DNA of 64,000 nucleotides from contig OZ252297.1 in assembly GCA_965250275.1 (NCBI GenBank), forward strand, positions 1,922,001 to 1,986,000. Direction: 5' to 3'. Shown piece after piece: positions 1 through 8,800 of the stretch. The notes beneath the pieces were generated by a model. The model was not told the DNA's origin. It saw only the letters and a program-made list of their open reading frames with translations, and ran no database searches. The stretch is from G965250275 sp965250275 (lineage in GTDB: Bacteria > Pseudomonadota > Alphaproteobacteria > Rhodobacterales > Rhodobacteraceae). Every line of letters starts with the position of its first letter. Positions within the stretch are counted from its first letter, which is position 1. The position numbers and the translations under genes were made by a program.

Positions 1-228
1 GTCGAGGCGGGTGAACAGGACCTTTGCACGGTCTATGCAGACTGGTTGCAGCAGCAGGCGAAACTGGACGTGGTCGAAGCCGCGCAACCGGCTGAGATCG
101 TTGCTGAGACCATCCTCGCCGCGCTCAAGGGCATCAAGTTGACTGCCAAAGATCTACCTTCTTATCAGAACGGCGTTCGGTCGTTGGCAGCGCTCGTCGG
201 TCGCGGATTGGCGCTTCACAAGGGTTGA
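1..228 (+). CDS. C-terminal fragment, possibly a TetR/AcrR-family regulator
   Basis: The reading frame is open from the first base of the window and ends at the TGA at 226-228, so only about 75 C-terminal residues are present. They are helical and rich in alanine and leucine, with a final stretch (AETILAALKGIKL, then LAALVGRGLALHKG) that resembles the dimerisation end of TetR-type repressors. No DNA-binding domain is visible because it would lie outside the window. It converges on the tryptophan dioxygenase gene 29 bases away. The family call is an inference from the general look of the tail; another small helical protein is possible. Confidence 0.4.
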   Translation, partial: VEAGEQDLCTVYADWLQQQAKLDVVEAAQPAEIVAETILAALKGIKLTAKDLPSYQNGVRSLAALVGRGLALHKG

Positions 229-257
229 GTAACGTGACGCGGAGGTCTGGCTGACCC

Positions 258-1094
258 CTAGAGATCCGTGCGCAAGTGCCAGAGCTCGGGGAACAACTCG
301 ACCTCCAACATCCGCTTGAGATAGCTGACGCCGCCCGTGCCTCCAGTGCCGCGTTTGAAACCGATGACCCGCTCGACCGTAGTGACGTGATTAAACCGCC
401 ATCTGCGAAAGTAGTCTTCCAGATCAACGAGTTTCTCAGCCAGCTCGTAGAGTGCCCAATGGGTGTTCGGGTTGGTGTAGATCTCGGTCCACGCCTGCGC
501 CACAGCCGGGTCTGCGGTGTGGGGCGTGCCGAAATCTCGCTCCAGCACATGGGCTGGCAGCGGCACTGACTTGTGCAACGCCTGCAATGCCACGTCATAA
601 AGCGATGGGCGCGCCAGCTCGTCTGTCAGCAACGCCGCAATGTCGGGTTTGTGTGCGTGCGGGCGCAGCATCGCGCGGTTCCGGTTGCCCAGAATGAACT
701 CGATCTGGCGGTATTGGTGCGACTGAAACCCTGAGGATTGTCCAAGCGTTTCGCGGAACGTCGTGTAATCGCTGGGCGTCATGGTGCGCAGGACATCCCA
801 GGCGCTGTTCAGCTGCTCGAATATGCGGCTCAACCGGCTGAGCATCTTGAACGCGGGCCGCATGTCGTCACCTTGCAACTGCGTGCGCGCGGCATCCAGT
901 TCGTGAATCGCAAGCCGCATCCAAAGCTCCGAGGTCTGGTGCTGGATGATGAACAGCATCTCGTCATGCGCGTCTGAAAGCGGGTGCTGTGCGGACAGGA
1001 TCGCGTCCAGTCCAAGGTAGTCGCCATAGGACATGCGCCCATCGAATGACATCTGGGCGCCCTCAGTGGCAGGATCATATGGTTTGGGTGTCAT
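258..1094 (-). CDS. kynA: Tryptophan 2,3-dioxygenase
   Basis: Cytoplasmic haem enzyme that opens the indole ring of L-tryptophan to N-formylkynurenine, the first step of the kynurenine pathway. The 278-residue product has the family motifs in order: [11 protein letters not shown] (about 49-58, with the active-site His52), [13 protein letters not shown] (about 121-133, with the substrate-carboxylate Arg129) and [12 protein letters not shown] (about 231-242, with His236 as the expected axial haem ligand), then [11 protein letters not shown]. Length matches bacterial TDO. The ATG follows an AAGGAAAAG ribosome site. It is the last gene of a minus-strand group behind kynureninase. The middle enzyme, kynurenine formamidase, is not in this window. 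Confidence 0.96.
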   Translation of the reverse strand: MTPKPYDPATEGAQMSFDGRMSYGDYLGLDAILSAQHPLSDAHDEMLFIIQHQTSELWMRLAIHELDAARTQLQGDDMRPAFKMLSRLSRIFEQLNSAWDVLRTMTPSDYTTFRETLGQSSGFQSHQYRQIEFILGNRNRAMLRPHAHKPDIAALLTDELARPSLYDVALQALHKSVPLPAHVLERDFGTPHTADPAVAQAWTEIYTNPNTHWALYELAEKLVDLEDYFRRWRFNHVTTVERVIGFKRGTGGTGGVSYLKRMLEVELFPELWHLRTDL

Positions 1095-1171
1095 GGTCTT
1101 TTCCTTGCAGCAGTCTGGAAGCGTGGGAAAAGATCATGCCCCGCAAGACGTGGATGCGGACACGCCCAGGC

Positions 1172-1204
1172 GGCGCCATAGCGCCACCCATCCCGAGGGG
1201 TGGC
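1172..1204 (-). other. Overlapping alternative hairpins between kynU and kynA
   Basis: Two inverted repeats share bases: GGCGC/GCGCC (1172-1176 with 1181-1185, 4-base loop) and GCCACCC/GGGTGGC (1183-1189 with 1198-1204, 8-base loop). Only one can form at a time. No T-run follows, so this is not a standard terminator. It may be an intercistronic processing or partial attenuation structure; the function is inferred only from position. Confidence 0.3.
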
Positions 1205-1231
1205 AAAGGGGCAGGTGGTCCGTGCGGTCGA

Positions 1232-2425
1232 TCATGTCACCGCGGCCCGAACTTTGTATTCGTCGCGATCCCACAGCCGTTCGGACATGACATGGGCCAG
1301 TCGACGGGCGGCTTCGCGGACGTCCGCTTCATCGATGTAGAGGGGTGTAAATCCGAAACGCATGACGTCCGGTGCACGAAAGTCACCAATGACGCCTTGT
1401 GCGATCAATGCCTGCATGGCCGCATACCCATGTTCGAACCGAAACGAAACCTGGCTGCCGCGCTTGGCGCCGTCGCGGGGGCTCGCCAGAACCAGATCGG
1501 GGCAGGTGGCTTCGACCTCGGCGATGAACGTGTCGCAGAGCGCAATCGACGTTTCCCGCACATCGGCCATGTCTGCCATGTCCCAGATGTCCATCGCGGT
1601 TTCCAGCGCGGTCATCTGCATCACCGGAGGCGTTCCCACGCGCATACGTTCGATTCCGGCGCCGGAGCGATAGCTGGGCTCAAAGGCAAAGGGCGCCGCA
1701 TGCCCCAGCCAGCCGCTCAGCGCGGGCCGGGCACGATCGGCGTGACGCGGTGCAACGTAGATGAAGGCAGGCGCCCCGGGGCCACCATTGAGGTATTTGT
1801 AGGTACACCCCACCGCGAAATCCGCGCCGGCACCGGCCAGGTCCACCGGCAGCGCACCGGCGGAATGCGCCAGGTCCCAGATGGTCAGGGCGCCGACTGC
1901 ATGCGCCTTGCGTGTGAGATCCGCCATGTCGTGGAGCCGGCCGGTGCGATAGTCGACCTCTGTCAGCATCACTGCGGCGACCTCGTCTGTGATCGCAGCG
2001 GCCACGTCTTCCGGCGCAACGACGCGCAGCTCGTATTCCTTGTCGAGCGTGCGCAACAGACCCTCGGCCATGTAGAGATCGGTGGGGAAGTTTCCGCTGT
2101 CGCTAAGAACGACACGGCGATCGGGTCGCAATTCAAGGGCCGATGCCAGGGCCTGGTAGACCTTGATCGACAGCGTGTCTCCCATGACGACATGACCGGG
2201 TTCAGCCCCGATCATTTTCCCGATGCGGTCCCCAAGTTGCATCGGCTGCGCCATCCACCCCGCCTTGTTCCAGCCGGTGATGAGCTTCTCACCCCATTCA
2301 TCCGTCAGCATTTGTTCCAGACGTGCCGGAGCCGCTTTGGGAAGGGGGCCCAGTGAGTTTCCGTCGAGATAAATCACGCCATCGGGCAGGTGAAACAGCG
2401 CCTTCGTTGCGGCGAAATCGGTCAT
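1232..2425 (-). CDS. kynU: Kynureninase
   Basis: PLP-dependent hydrolase (fold type I) that cleaves kynurenine to anthranilate and alanine. The 397-residue product shows the N-terminal YLDGNSLGPLP motif, the aspartate loop WDLAHSAGALP and the cofactor lysine in GCTYKYLNGGPGAP (Lys210 from the chosen start). The ATG at 2423-2425 is preferred because a GGAG lies eight bases upstream; an in-frame TTG two codons earlier fits less well. It lies 137 bases upstream of the tryptophan dioxygenase gene on the same strand, which supports an anthranilate-producing route for tryptophan breakdown. Confidence 0.95.
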   Translation of the reverse strand: MTDFAATKALFHLPDGVIYLDGNSLGPLPKAAPARLEQMLTDEWGEKLITGWNKAGWMAQPMQLGDRIGKMIGAEPGHVVMGDTLSIKVYQALASALELRPDRRVVLSDSGNFPTDLYMAEGLLRTLDKEYELRVVAPEDVAAAITDEVAAVMLTEVDYRTGRLHDMADLTRKAHAVGALTIWDLAHSAGALPVDLAGAGADFAVGCTYKYLNGGPGAPAFIYVAPRHADRARPALSGWLGHAAPFAFEPSYRSGAGIERMRVGTPPVMQMTALETAMDIWDMADMADVRETSIALCDTFIAEVEATCPDLVLASPRDGAKRGSQVSFRFEHGYAAMQALIAQGVIGDFRAPDVMRFGFTPLYIDEADVREAARRLAHVMSERLWDRDEYKVRAAVT

Positions 2426-2544
2426 GAGCAAGGCTCCGGCTCAGGTATTTTAGGCTTAAAGCATCTGGTGTCTTTTAGACCGGTTGCCGCGTTCTGTCCA
2501 GCACGAGAAAGCGTCGCGAAACCGGAAGTTTTGCGTGCGGTCGG

Positions 2545-3297
2545 CTACATCTGTCCGCCAGCGATCTCGATGGTCTGGCCGTTGATGCTCTCAGAGCCGG
2601 GGCGCACCAGCCACATTGCGGCCGTTGCGACTTCCTCCGGTGTGATCAGACGTTTGTGCCGGTTGGTATGGGTCATCATCTTGAGGGCATCCTCGGCGCT
2701 CACGCCGGCACGTTCGGATATGGCTGTCACGTTGCGATCAACGATGGGGGTGTCAACATAGCCCGGACAGATCGCGTTGAAGGTAAAGGGCTGACCCATG
2801 TAGTCCTCGCTCAGGGACCGTGTCAGCCCGATCAGCCCGTGCTTGGAGGCAGAGTAACAGGCCGCGCCGGGCAGGCCGCGCAATCCGGCGATGGATGCCA
2901 CGGTGATTACGCGCCCCCAATCGGTTTGACGCATGCCGGTCAGGCATTCACGGATTGTGAGGAATGCGCCGTCCAGGTTGGTGGCCATCATGTTGCGCCA
3001 GAATTCCAGCGTGGTTTTGTGCGCAGCCCGCCCCTCGGCCACCCCGGCATTGGCCACACAGATCTGCACGGGCCCGCGCGCTGCAACAGCCATCGAGATG
3101 GTGTTGATGACGTCGTCTTCGTCGCGGACATCCATTGCCGCACCGTGCAGTCCCGATCCGGCAACCTCGTCCAGCACCTCTTGCCGGCGCCCGGTTATCG
3201 TAACCTGCGCTCCGTCTTCTGCCAAAGCTCGTGCGATGGCCAGTCCGATGCCGGTCCCGCCCCCGGTGACAAGCGCGTGTTTTCCCTCAAGTGCCAT
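2545..3297 (-). CDS. SDR-family dehydrogenase, 3-hydroxybutyrate dehydrogenase-like
   Basis: 250-residue classical short-chain dehydrogenase/reductase. The Rossmann motif TGGGTGIG is at 11-18, the NAG motif (NAGVAEG) at about 83-89, and the catalytic residues are Ser135, Tyr148 and Lys152 (YSASK). The overall pattern resembles bacterial D-3-hydroxybutyrate dehydrogenases, but SDR substrate prediction from sequence is weak, so another beta-hydroxy acid is equally possible. The reading frame stays open far upstream of this start, but the ATG at 3295-3297 has an excellent GGGAGG ribosome site and the protein starts exactly at the Rossmann fold. It is the first gene of the minus-strand group containing kynU and kynA, with 119 bases to kynU. 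Confidence 0.85.
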   Translation of the reverse strand: MALEGKHALVTGGGTGIGLAIARALAEDGAQVTITGRRQEVLDEVAGSGLHGAAMDVRDEDDVINTISMAVAARGPVQICVANAGVAEGRAAHKTTLEFWRNMMATNLDGAFLTIRECLTGMRQTDWGRVITVASIAGLRGLPGAACYSASKHGLIGLTRSLSEDYMGQPFTFNAICPGYVDTPIVDRNVTAISERAGVSAEDALKMMTHTNRHKRLITPEEVATAAMWLVRPGSESINGQTIEIAGGQM

Positions 3298-3484
3298 GGT
3301 CTGCCTCCCAATTGGTTCGCCGGAACCGTACAACGTTGCCGGTCTGCGTCCAGTGCCTGTTTCAGCATGACGCACCACTGCGCTGTGGACAGCACTACAG
3401 GGTTTGCTATGACGGTCGGGACCAGCCTTGCCGCAGTTTCGAAATGATCTGGACCTGCCCCGAATACCTGTTGAGACAATCGCA

Positions 3485-3934
3485 ATGAAAGCGATTGATG
3501 TGCCTCCGGTCTGGTTGGCTGTCTTTGTGTTTCTGGCATGGGCACAAGCGCGGTGGTGGCCTGCGGGTCTGAGCCTGGGCACGACCTGGGCGGGACTGAT
3601 TGGTGGGCTTTTGCTGGGCGGCGGCGTGTTGCTGATCCTGCTTGCGGCGATGGAGTTTCGAAAACACAAGACCACTGTGGTACCGCACAAGACGCCTGAT
3701 GCATTGATACAGTCCGGGGTCTTCACACGCACGCGCAACCCGATCTATTTGGGGGACGTTTTGATCCTGTCAGGGCTGATCCTGCGTTTTGACGCGGTGC
3801 TGGCCCTGCCGCTGATTCCAATCTTTGTCTGGGTGATCGAGCGGCGCTTCATTCTGCCCGAGGAAGACCGTTTGCGGCGGACCTTTCGAACAGATTTTGC
3901 GCGCTATGAGAAAAAAGTGCGCCGCTGGGTGTGA
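3485..3934 (+). CDS. Isoprenylcysteine carboxyl methyltransferase-like membrane protein
   Basis: 149-residue inner-membrane protein with about four hydrophobic segments. The C-terminal half carries the ICMT/PEMT-type signature TRNPIYLGD and a later glutamate-rich stretch EERR-type region (ERRFILPEEDRLRR) followed by FARYEKKVRRWV, which in this superfamily form the SAM-binding site. Bacterial members have mostly unknown substrates. The start is the ATG just after a purine-rich stretch; an earlier in-frame start would lack the hydrophobic beginning. It stands alone between the divergent SDR gene and pntA, 127 bases upstream of pntA. Confidence 0.8.
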   Translation: MKAIDVPPVWLAVFVFLAWAQARWWPAGLSLGTTWAGLIGGLLLGGGVLLILLAAMEFRKHKTTVVPHKTPDALIQSGVFTRTRNPIYLGDVLILSGLILRFDAVLALPLIPIFVWVIERRFILPEEDRLRRTFRTDFARYEKKVRRWV

Positions 3935-3973
3935 CGTTCGGGCGGTAATCCCGTAACGCTGCGGCGCGCCCGC

Positions 3974-4002
3974 TTGCGCAATTCTGGTCTGCGCGGTAGG
4001 GA
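3974..4002 (+). promoter_or_regulatory. Candidate promoter for pntAB
   Basis: TTGCGC at 3974-3979 and TAGGGA at 3997-4002 are separated by exactly 17 bases, about 60 bases before the pntA start. The -10 match is only moderate. A small CGCCG/CGGCG hairpin with a six-A loop (4029-4044) sits in the predicted leader just before the ribosome site. Confidence 0.3.
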
Positions 4003-4061
4003 AAACGCCTGCGAATTGAACCATTCTGCGCCGAAAAAACGGCGATAAGGGGGACTGAAGG

Positions 4062-5636
4062 TTGAAAATCGGAACGCCAAAGGAAGTTTTCGAGGGTGAG
4101 GCCCGCGTGGCCATGACACCCGACAGCGCGCAGCAACTGCAAAAGCTTGGCCATGAGTGTGTCATCGAAAGCGGGGCTGGAAAACTGGCGGGCTTTTCAG
4201 ACGCTGCCTATGAGGCTGCAGGCGTCGAGATTGTGAAAACAGCTGCAGCACTCTTCAAAGCGGCGGACGTGGTCGCAAAGGTGAGGCCACCCTCCGATGC
4301 AGAGATCAAACGCCTGCGGGCCGGTCAGACCTTGATTTCTTTCTTCTACCCCGGCTCGAACGAAAAACTGATGCAGCAGGCGGCCAAGAAGGGCTCGACT
4401 GTCATCGCCATGGATATGGTGCCTCGCATCTCGCGCGCGCAGAAGATGGACGCATTGTCTTCCATGGCGAACATCGCGGGCTATCGCGCTGTTATTGAAG
4501 CCGGAAACAACTTTGGCCGATTTTTCACAGGTCAGGTGACTGCGGCGGGCAAGGTGCCGCCGGCCAAGGTCCTGGTGGTTGGCGCCGGCGTCGCAGGATT
4601 GGCCGCCATCGGAACGGCAACGTCGCTGGGGGCGATCACTTATGCCTTCGATGTGCGTCCCGAGGTGGCCGAGCAGATCGAGTCCATGGGCGCAGAGTTC
4701 GTGTTCCTTGAGTTTGATCCCTCCGAGCTCCCAGATGGTGCCGCGACGGGCGGGTACGCGCCGCCATCATCGCCGGAGTTCCAGGCCAAACAGCTTGAGA
4801 AGTTCCGCGAAATCGCGCCGGACATGGACATCGTCATCACGACCGCACTGATCCCGAACCGACCCGCCCCCGTCCTTTGGACGAAGGACATGGTTGAGTC
4901 CATGAAGCCCGGCAGCGTGATTGTGGATCTCGCCGCAGAGCGCGGCGGAAACTGCGAACTGACCGTCATGGACGAAAAAATCGTCACCGATAATGGCGTC
5001 ACGATCATCGGCTACACCGATTTCCCCAGCCGTATGGCGGCGCAGTCCTCGACGCTCTATGCGACCAACATCCGGCACATGATGGCGGACCTGACGCCCG
5101 AAAAAGACGGCGTGGTCAACCACGATATGGAAGACGATGTGATCCGCGGCGCGACCATCGCCCACGAAAAAGAGGTGACCTTCCCACCGCCCCCTCCCAA
5201 GGTGCAGGCGATTGCTGCCAAGCCACAGGAAAAAACACCACAAAAGACACCCGAAGAAATCCGGGCCGAAGAAGTGGCCGCATTTAAGGCACAGACCAAA
5301 CAGCAGGTTACATTGCTCGGCATTGGGGCGGCACTGGTGTTGGCGGTGGGCCTTGTGGCGCCTGCCAGCTTCATGCAGCACTTCATCGTCTTCGTCTTGT
5401 CAGTGTTTATCGGGTTCCAGGTGATCTGGGGCGTGGCGCATTCCCTGCACACCCCTTTGATGGCCGTGACCAATGCGATCTCGTCGATCATCATCCTCGG
5501 CGCACTGATCCAGATCGGTTCAAGTTCGGTGCTGATCACCTTACTCGCCGCGGCGGGTGTTTTCATGGCCTCGGTGAATATCTTCGGTGGCTTCCTCGTG
5601 ACACGGCGCATGCTCGCCATGTTCCAGAAATCTTAA
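4062..5636 (+). CDS. pntA: NAD(P) transhydrogenase subunit alpha
   Basis: Alpha subunit of the proton-translocating nicotinamide nucleotide transhydrogenase of the inner membrane, which uses the proton gradient to make NADPH from NADH. The 524-residue product contains the full cytoplasmic NAD(H)-binding domain I (starting MKIGTPKEVFEGEARVAM, dinucleotide motif GAGVAGLAAIG near residue 172) and, after a proline-rich linker (about residues 370-400), a C-terminal set of about four membrane helices. This is the long single-chain form as in E. coli, not the split form. Translation starts at TTG (4062), placed by homology to the MKIG start and supported by an upstream AAGGGGG. PntB follows after 18 bases. 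Confidence 0.95.
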   Translation: MKIGTPKEVFEGEARVAMTPDSAQQLQKLGHECVIESGAGKLAGFSDAAYEAAGVEIVKTAAALFKAADVVAKVRPPSDAEIKRLRAGQTLISFFYPGSNEKLMQQAAKKGSTVIAMDMVPRISRAQKMDALSSMANIAGYRAVIEAGNNFGRFFTGQVTAAGKVPPAKVLVVGAGVAGLAAIGTATSLGAITYAFDVRPEVAEQIESMGAEFVFLEFDPSELPDGAATGGYAPPSSPEFQAKQLEKFREIAPDMDIVITTALIPNRPAPVLWTKDMVESMKPGSVIVDLAAERGGNCELTVMDEKIVTDNGVTIIGYTDFPSRMAAQSSTLYATNIRHMMADLTPEKDGVVNHDMEDDVIRGATIAHEKEVTFPPPPPKVQAIAAKPQEKTPQKTPEEIRAEEVAAFKAQTKQQVTLLGIGAALVLAVGLVAPASFMQHFIVFVLSVFIGFQVIWGVAHSLHTPLMAVTNAISSIIILGALIQIGSSSVLITLLAAAGVFMASVNIFGGFLVTRRMLAMFQKS

Positions 5637-5654
5637 GAGCGGGGGATCGGAGAT

Positions 5655-7151
5655 ATGGAATTCGGTTTCACCATCGCCGCCTATGCGGTTGCGGCTGTTT
5701 TGTTCATCCTTTCGCTGGGCGGTCTGTCCGGTCAGGAAAGTGCCAAGCGCGCCGTCTGGTACGGCATCGTCGGTATGGCCATTGCGGTCCTGGCGACCAT
5801 GATCGGACCCGGTCATGGCCTGTGGGGCGCCTCGGTCATCCTGATCGCGCTGGGCGCGGCTGTGGGGTATCAGTTGGCTACCCGGGTCCAGATGACCCAG
5901 ATGCCGGAACTGGTGGCCATCATGCACTCGCTGGTGGGGCTTGCGGCTGTGTTCGTGGGCTTCAACGCGGAAATCATGATCAATACCGTCGATACGATTT
6001 TCGGGGCCAACAATCAGGTTCTGGGCGCGGTCGGTCCTGATGGTTACACCGCCATCGGTCTTCCGAAAGAGGTCCATGACGGGCTGTCGGCGTTTGGTCA
6101 GCTGATCGCCAAGAAGTCCAGTGTTGAGCTCAACATCCTGAAGGTAGAGCTGATGCTGGGCATCTGGATCGGTGCGGTGACCTTCACCGGATCGGTCATT
6201 GCCTACGGCAAGCTCGCCGGTAAGGTCGATTCCGCCGCCAAGCAACTGCCGGGGGGGCACTTGCTGAATGCGGGTGCTGCCGCGGGCTCGTTGCTTCTGG
6301 CTCTGATGTACCTGGGTGATGCGGGCAGCTGGACACTTGTTCTGCTCACGCTTCTGGCGCTCTTTATCGGGTATCACCTGATCATGGGGATCGGTGGCGC
6401 AGACATGCCGGTGGTGGTCTCGATGCTCAACAGCTATTCGGGCTGGGCGGCGGCGGCCATCGGTTTCAGCCTTGGCAACGACCTCTTGATCGTTGTGGGT
6501 GCACTGGTGGGCTCGTCAGGTGCCATCCTGTCCTACATCATGTGCAAGGCGATGAACCGGTCGTTCATCAGTGTGATCCTCGGTGGATTTGGCGGCGCTT
6601 CGGGCCCCGCGATGGAAGTTGAGGGCGAACAGGTGGCGATTGATGCCGATGGAGTGGCTCTGGCTCTGAACGAGGCCGACAGCGTGATCATCATCCCCGG
6701 CTACGGCATGGCGGTGGCGCAGGCACAGCAATCGGTGTCCGAACTGGTCCGCAAACTGCGCGCCAAAGGCAAGGAAGTCCGCTTCGCGATCCATCCGGTC
6801 GCGGGCCGTCTGCCGGGTCACATGAACGTGCTGCTGGCCGAGGCCAAGGTGCCGTACGACATTGTGCTGGAGATGGACGAGATCAACGAGGATTTCCCGG
6901 ATACGGATGTGGCCATCGTGATCGGCTCGAACGACATCGTGAATCCGGCAGCGCAGGACGATCCGAACTCTCCCATCGCCGGTATGCCGGTGCTGGAATG
7001 CTGGAAAGCCAAGCAGGTGTTCGTGTCCAAGCGTGGGCAGGGCACGGGCTACTCCGGGATCGAGAACCCGCTCTTCTACAAAGAGAACACCCGGATGTTC
7101 TATGGGGACGCGAAAGCCTCCTTGGATAAACTGCTTCCGATGATCGACTAG
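5655..7151 (+). CDS. pntB: NAD(P) transhydrogenase subunit beta
   Basis: Beta subunit of the same complex. The N-terminal two thirds are membrane helices forming the proton path; the C-terminal domain III (from about residue 315) binds NADP(H), with [14 protein letters not shown] and, near the end, the [16 protein letters not shown] stretch typical of PntB. The 498-residue length is normal. The ATG follows GGGGGATCGGAG. Together with pntA this is a complete transhydrogenase and a major NADPH source. A strong terminator lies 37 bases after the stop. Confidence 0.96.
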   Translation: MEFGFTIAAYAVAAVLFILSLGGLSGQESAKRAVWYGIVGMAIAVLATMIGPGHGLWGASVILIALGAAVGYQLATRVQMTQMPELVAIMHSLVGLAAVFVGFNAEIMINTVDTIFGANNQVLGAVGPDGYTAIGLPKEVHDGLSAFGQLIAKKSSVELNILKVELMLGIWIGAVTFTGSVIAYGKLAGKVDSAAKQLPGGHLLNAGAAAGSLLLALMYLGDAGSWTLVLLTLLALFIGYHLIMGIGGADMPVVVSMLNSYSGWAAAAIGFSLGNDLLIVVGALVGSSGAILSYIMCKAMNRSFISVILGGFGGASGPAMEVEGEQVAIDADGVALALNEADSVIIIPGYGMAVAQAQQSVSELVRKLRAKGKEVRFAIHPVAGRLPGHMNVLLAEAKVPYDIVLEMDEINEDFPDTDVAIVIGSNDIVNPAAQDDPNSPIAGMPVLECWKAKQVFVSKRGQGTGYSGIENPLFYKENTRMFYGDAKASLDKLLPMID

Positions 7152-7492
7152 CGCCAACGCTGCTTTGTTGGAAAGCGCAAATACAACGGGCTTGCGGGGA
7201 TATCCCCGCAAGCCTTTTTCTTTGGACTCTATGGCGCCTTGACGGAAACGCCTAAGCGTTTGAACTGTATTGCGAAACGAGGCGTATGACGTCTCACGGC
7301 GCGTTGGTGCGCGGAGTATGCGCCGATCCCTTCGGCCGCTGCGGCGTTTGCGATCAGGTATCTCGTTCCACTGGCGAGTTTGTTCGATATCGGAACTGTA
7401 TACCTTGGTATTCATATAACCATTTGATAATTAATGGAATTTGTTTTCTTCCGATTGGATGTCGTGTAGAGCGGGTGAAACGGAGTTCACAG
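7152..7492 (+). other. Intergenic region pntB to DUF3422 gene, with two palindromes
   Basis: This 341-base gap is the longest in the window. After the terminator it holds the palindrome AAACGC-CTAA-GCGTTT (7246-7261), directly behind a TTGACG (7239-7244), and the palindrome ATACC-TT-GGTAT (7400-7411) next to a very AT-rich patch (about 7395-7445) that stands out from the GC-rich surroundings. A promoter for the downstream gene probably lies in the AT-rich patch (for example TTGGTA at 7405 with TAATTA at 7428), with the palindromes as candidate operators. No RNA gene or convincing short reading frame was seen. Confidence 0.45.
7189..7219 (+). terminator. Rho-independent terminator after pntAB
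   Basis: Perfect 12-base inverted repeat GGCTTGCGGGGA / TCCCCGCAAGCC (7189-7200 and 7203-7214) with a two-base centre, followed immediately by TTTTTC. This is a textbook intrinsic terminator for the pnt transcript. Confidence 0.93.
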
Positions 7493-8800
7493 ATGCCATC
7501 CATCCAAGATCACCCCTTGCGGTATTCGCTGACCAATGAGTTGCACGCCCGCCCGTTTCCGTCGATGGCAGCGCCCTGCACAGCGGTCTATCTGGCCATC
7601 AAGCCGCCGCAAGGTGCGGCAGGCCGCGACAGGTCGCTTGACATGGCGCATCTGACAGCGCTTCTGGACCGTCACGGCGCGCCGCACCCCCAGCCGGGGG
7701 CAACCCACTACTCGGGACAGATCGGTCGCCACACGCTGAAGTGGGAACAGCACACGGAGTTTTCGACCTACACGGCGTTCCGGGAGGGGACTGGCGATCG
7801 CCCGTTCGATCCCGCAGATTTCGATGTCTTCCCGGATGACTGGCTGGCGAGCGCACCTGGCGCGCGGATCACCTCGGCCCTGATCCGTCTGGAGCCTCGC
7901 CCCGAAGCTGAACAGATAAGGTCTGTGCTGACAGATTGGTTTGTTCCGGAAAGCCTGGCAGTTTCGAAGGTTCTGGACGATGCGGCGGTGATATCGTCAG
8001 ACTTCCGGATCGATACGGCAGGGCATCTGCGCTTTGCGGTGTTTGTCGGGGCCCAAACAGGCAAGCGCCGGGTTGGGCGCATCGTGCAACGCCTGTGCGA
8101 GATCGAGACCTACAAATCCATGTCGATGCTGGGCTTTGCCAAGGTTAGGGACCTCTCGCCACGGATCGGCGAACTGGATGCTTCACTTTCAGAGTTGATG
8201 ATCGGCATGACCGCCGGGCGCGAACCGGCCGAGAAAACCTTGCCGGTCTTGCTGTCGATCTCGTCCGAGTTGGAAACGATGGCTGCGCAAACCGCGTTTC
8301 GGTTTGGCGCGACGGAAGCCTACCGAGCAATTGTCACCCAGCGGATTGAGGCCTTGCGAGAGCAACGCTTCGAAGGACGTCAGACCTTTGCCGAGTTTAT
8401 GGTGCGCCGATACGAGCCGGCGATGCGCACGGTCAACGCCGCTGAAAGCCGGTTGCAGACATTGGCGGACAGGGCCATCCGCGCCGGGGATTTGCTGCGG
8501 ACGCGTGTGGATGTGGAGCGCAGCGCTCAGAACCAGGCGTTGCTGGAGAGTATGGACCGGCGGGCCGATCTGGCGCTGCGTCTCCAACGCACGGTCGAGG
8601 GGCTGTCAGTGGTAGCGATCAGTTACTATGCCGTCTCGCTGGCCTCATATCTCCTATATCCGCTGACCGACACGATTGGGGTCAGCAAGGAGATGCTGAC
8701 CGCGATTGTCGCAGTGCCGGTGGTTGCAACCGTCTGGTGGACGATGCGGCGTGTGCACAAAGGGCTGCAGTCCGGCTCAGAGCGGGATGACGGTCATTAG
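7493..8800 (+). CDS. DUF3422 family membrane protein
   Basis: 435-residue protein of unknown function. It begins HPLRYSLTNELHARPFP, the recognisable start of the DUF3422 family found in Rhodobacteraceae and other proteobacteria. The middle is soluble and helical, with coiled-coil potential around residues 290-370, and the C-terminus has two membrane helices (about 375-398 and 405-424) with a short basic tail, so most of the protein probably faces the cytoplasm. The ATG at 7493 has GGAG seven bases upstream and matches the family N-terminus; the upstream open frame is not protein-like. Its stop overlaps by four bases the stop of the convergent permease gene. Role unknown. Confidence 0.85.
   Translation: MPSIQDHPLRYSLTNELHARPFPSMAAPCTAVYLAIKPPQGAAGRDRSLDMAHLTALLDRHGAPHPQPGATHYSGQIGRHTLKWEQHTEFSTYTAFREGTGDRPFDPADFDVFPDDWLASAPGARITSALIRLEPRPEAEQIRSVLTDWFVPESLAVSKVLDDAAVISSDFRIDTAGHLRFAVFVGAQTGKRRVGRIVQRLCEIETYKSMSMLGFAKVRDLSPRIGELDASLSELMIGMTAGREPAEKTLPVLLSISSELETMAAQTAFRFGATEAYRAIVTQRIEALREQRFEGRQTFAEFMVRRYEPAMRTVNAAESRLQTLADRAIRAGDLLRTRVDVERSAQNQALLESMDRRADLALRLQRTVEGLSVVAISYYAVSLASYLLYPLTDTIGVSKEMLTAIVAVPVVATVWWTMRRVHKGLQSGSERDDGH

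Noticed and set aside
989..2356. 455-codon open frame on the plus strand across kynA and kynU
   Set aside because: It lies antisense to two clearly conserved enzymes and gives a histidine/arginine-rich sequence without domains. It is a by-product of GC-rich codon use.
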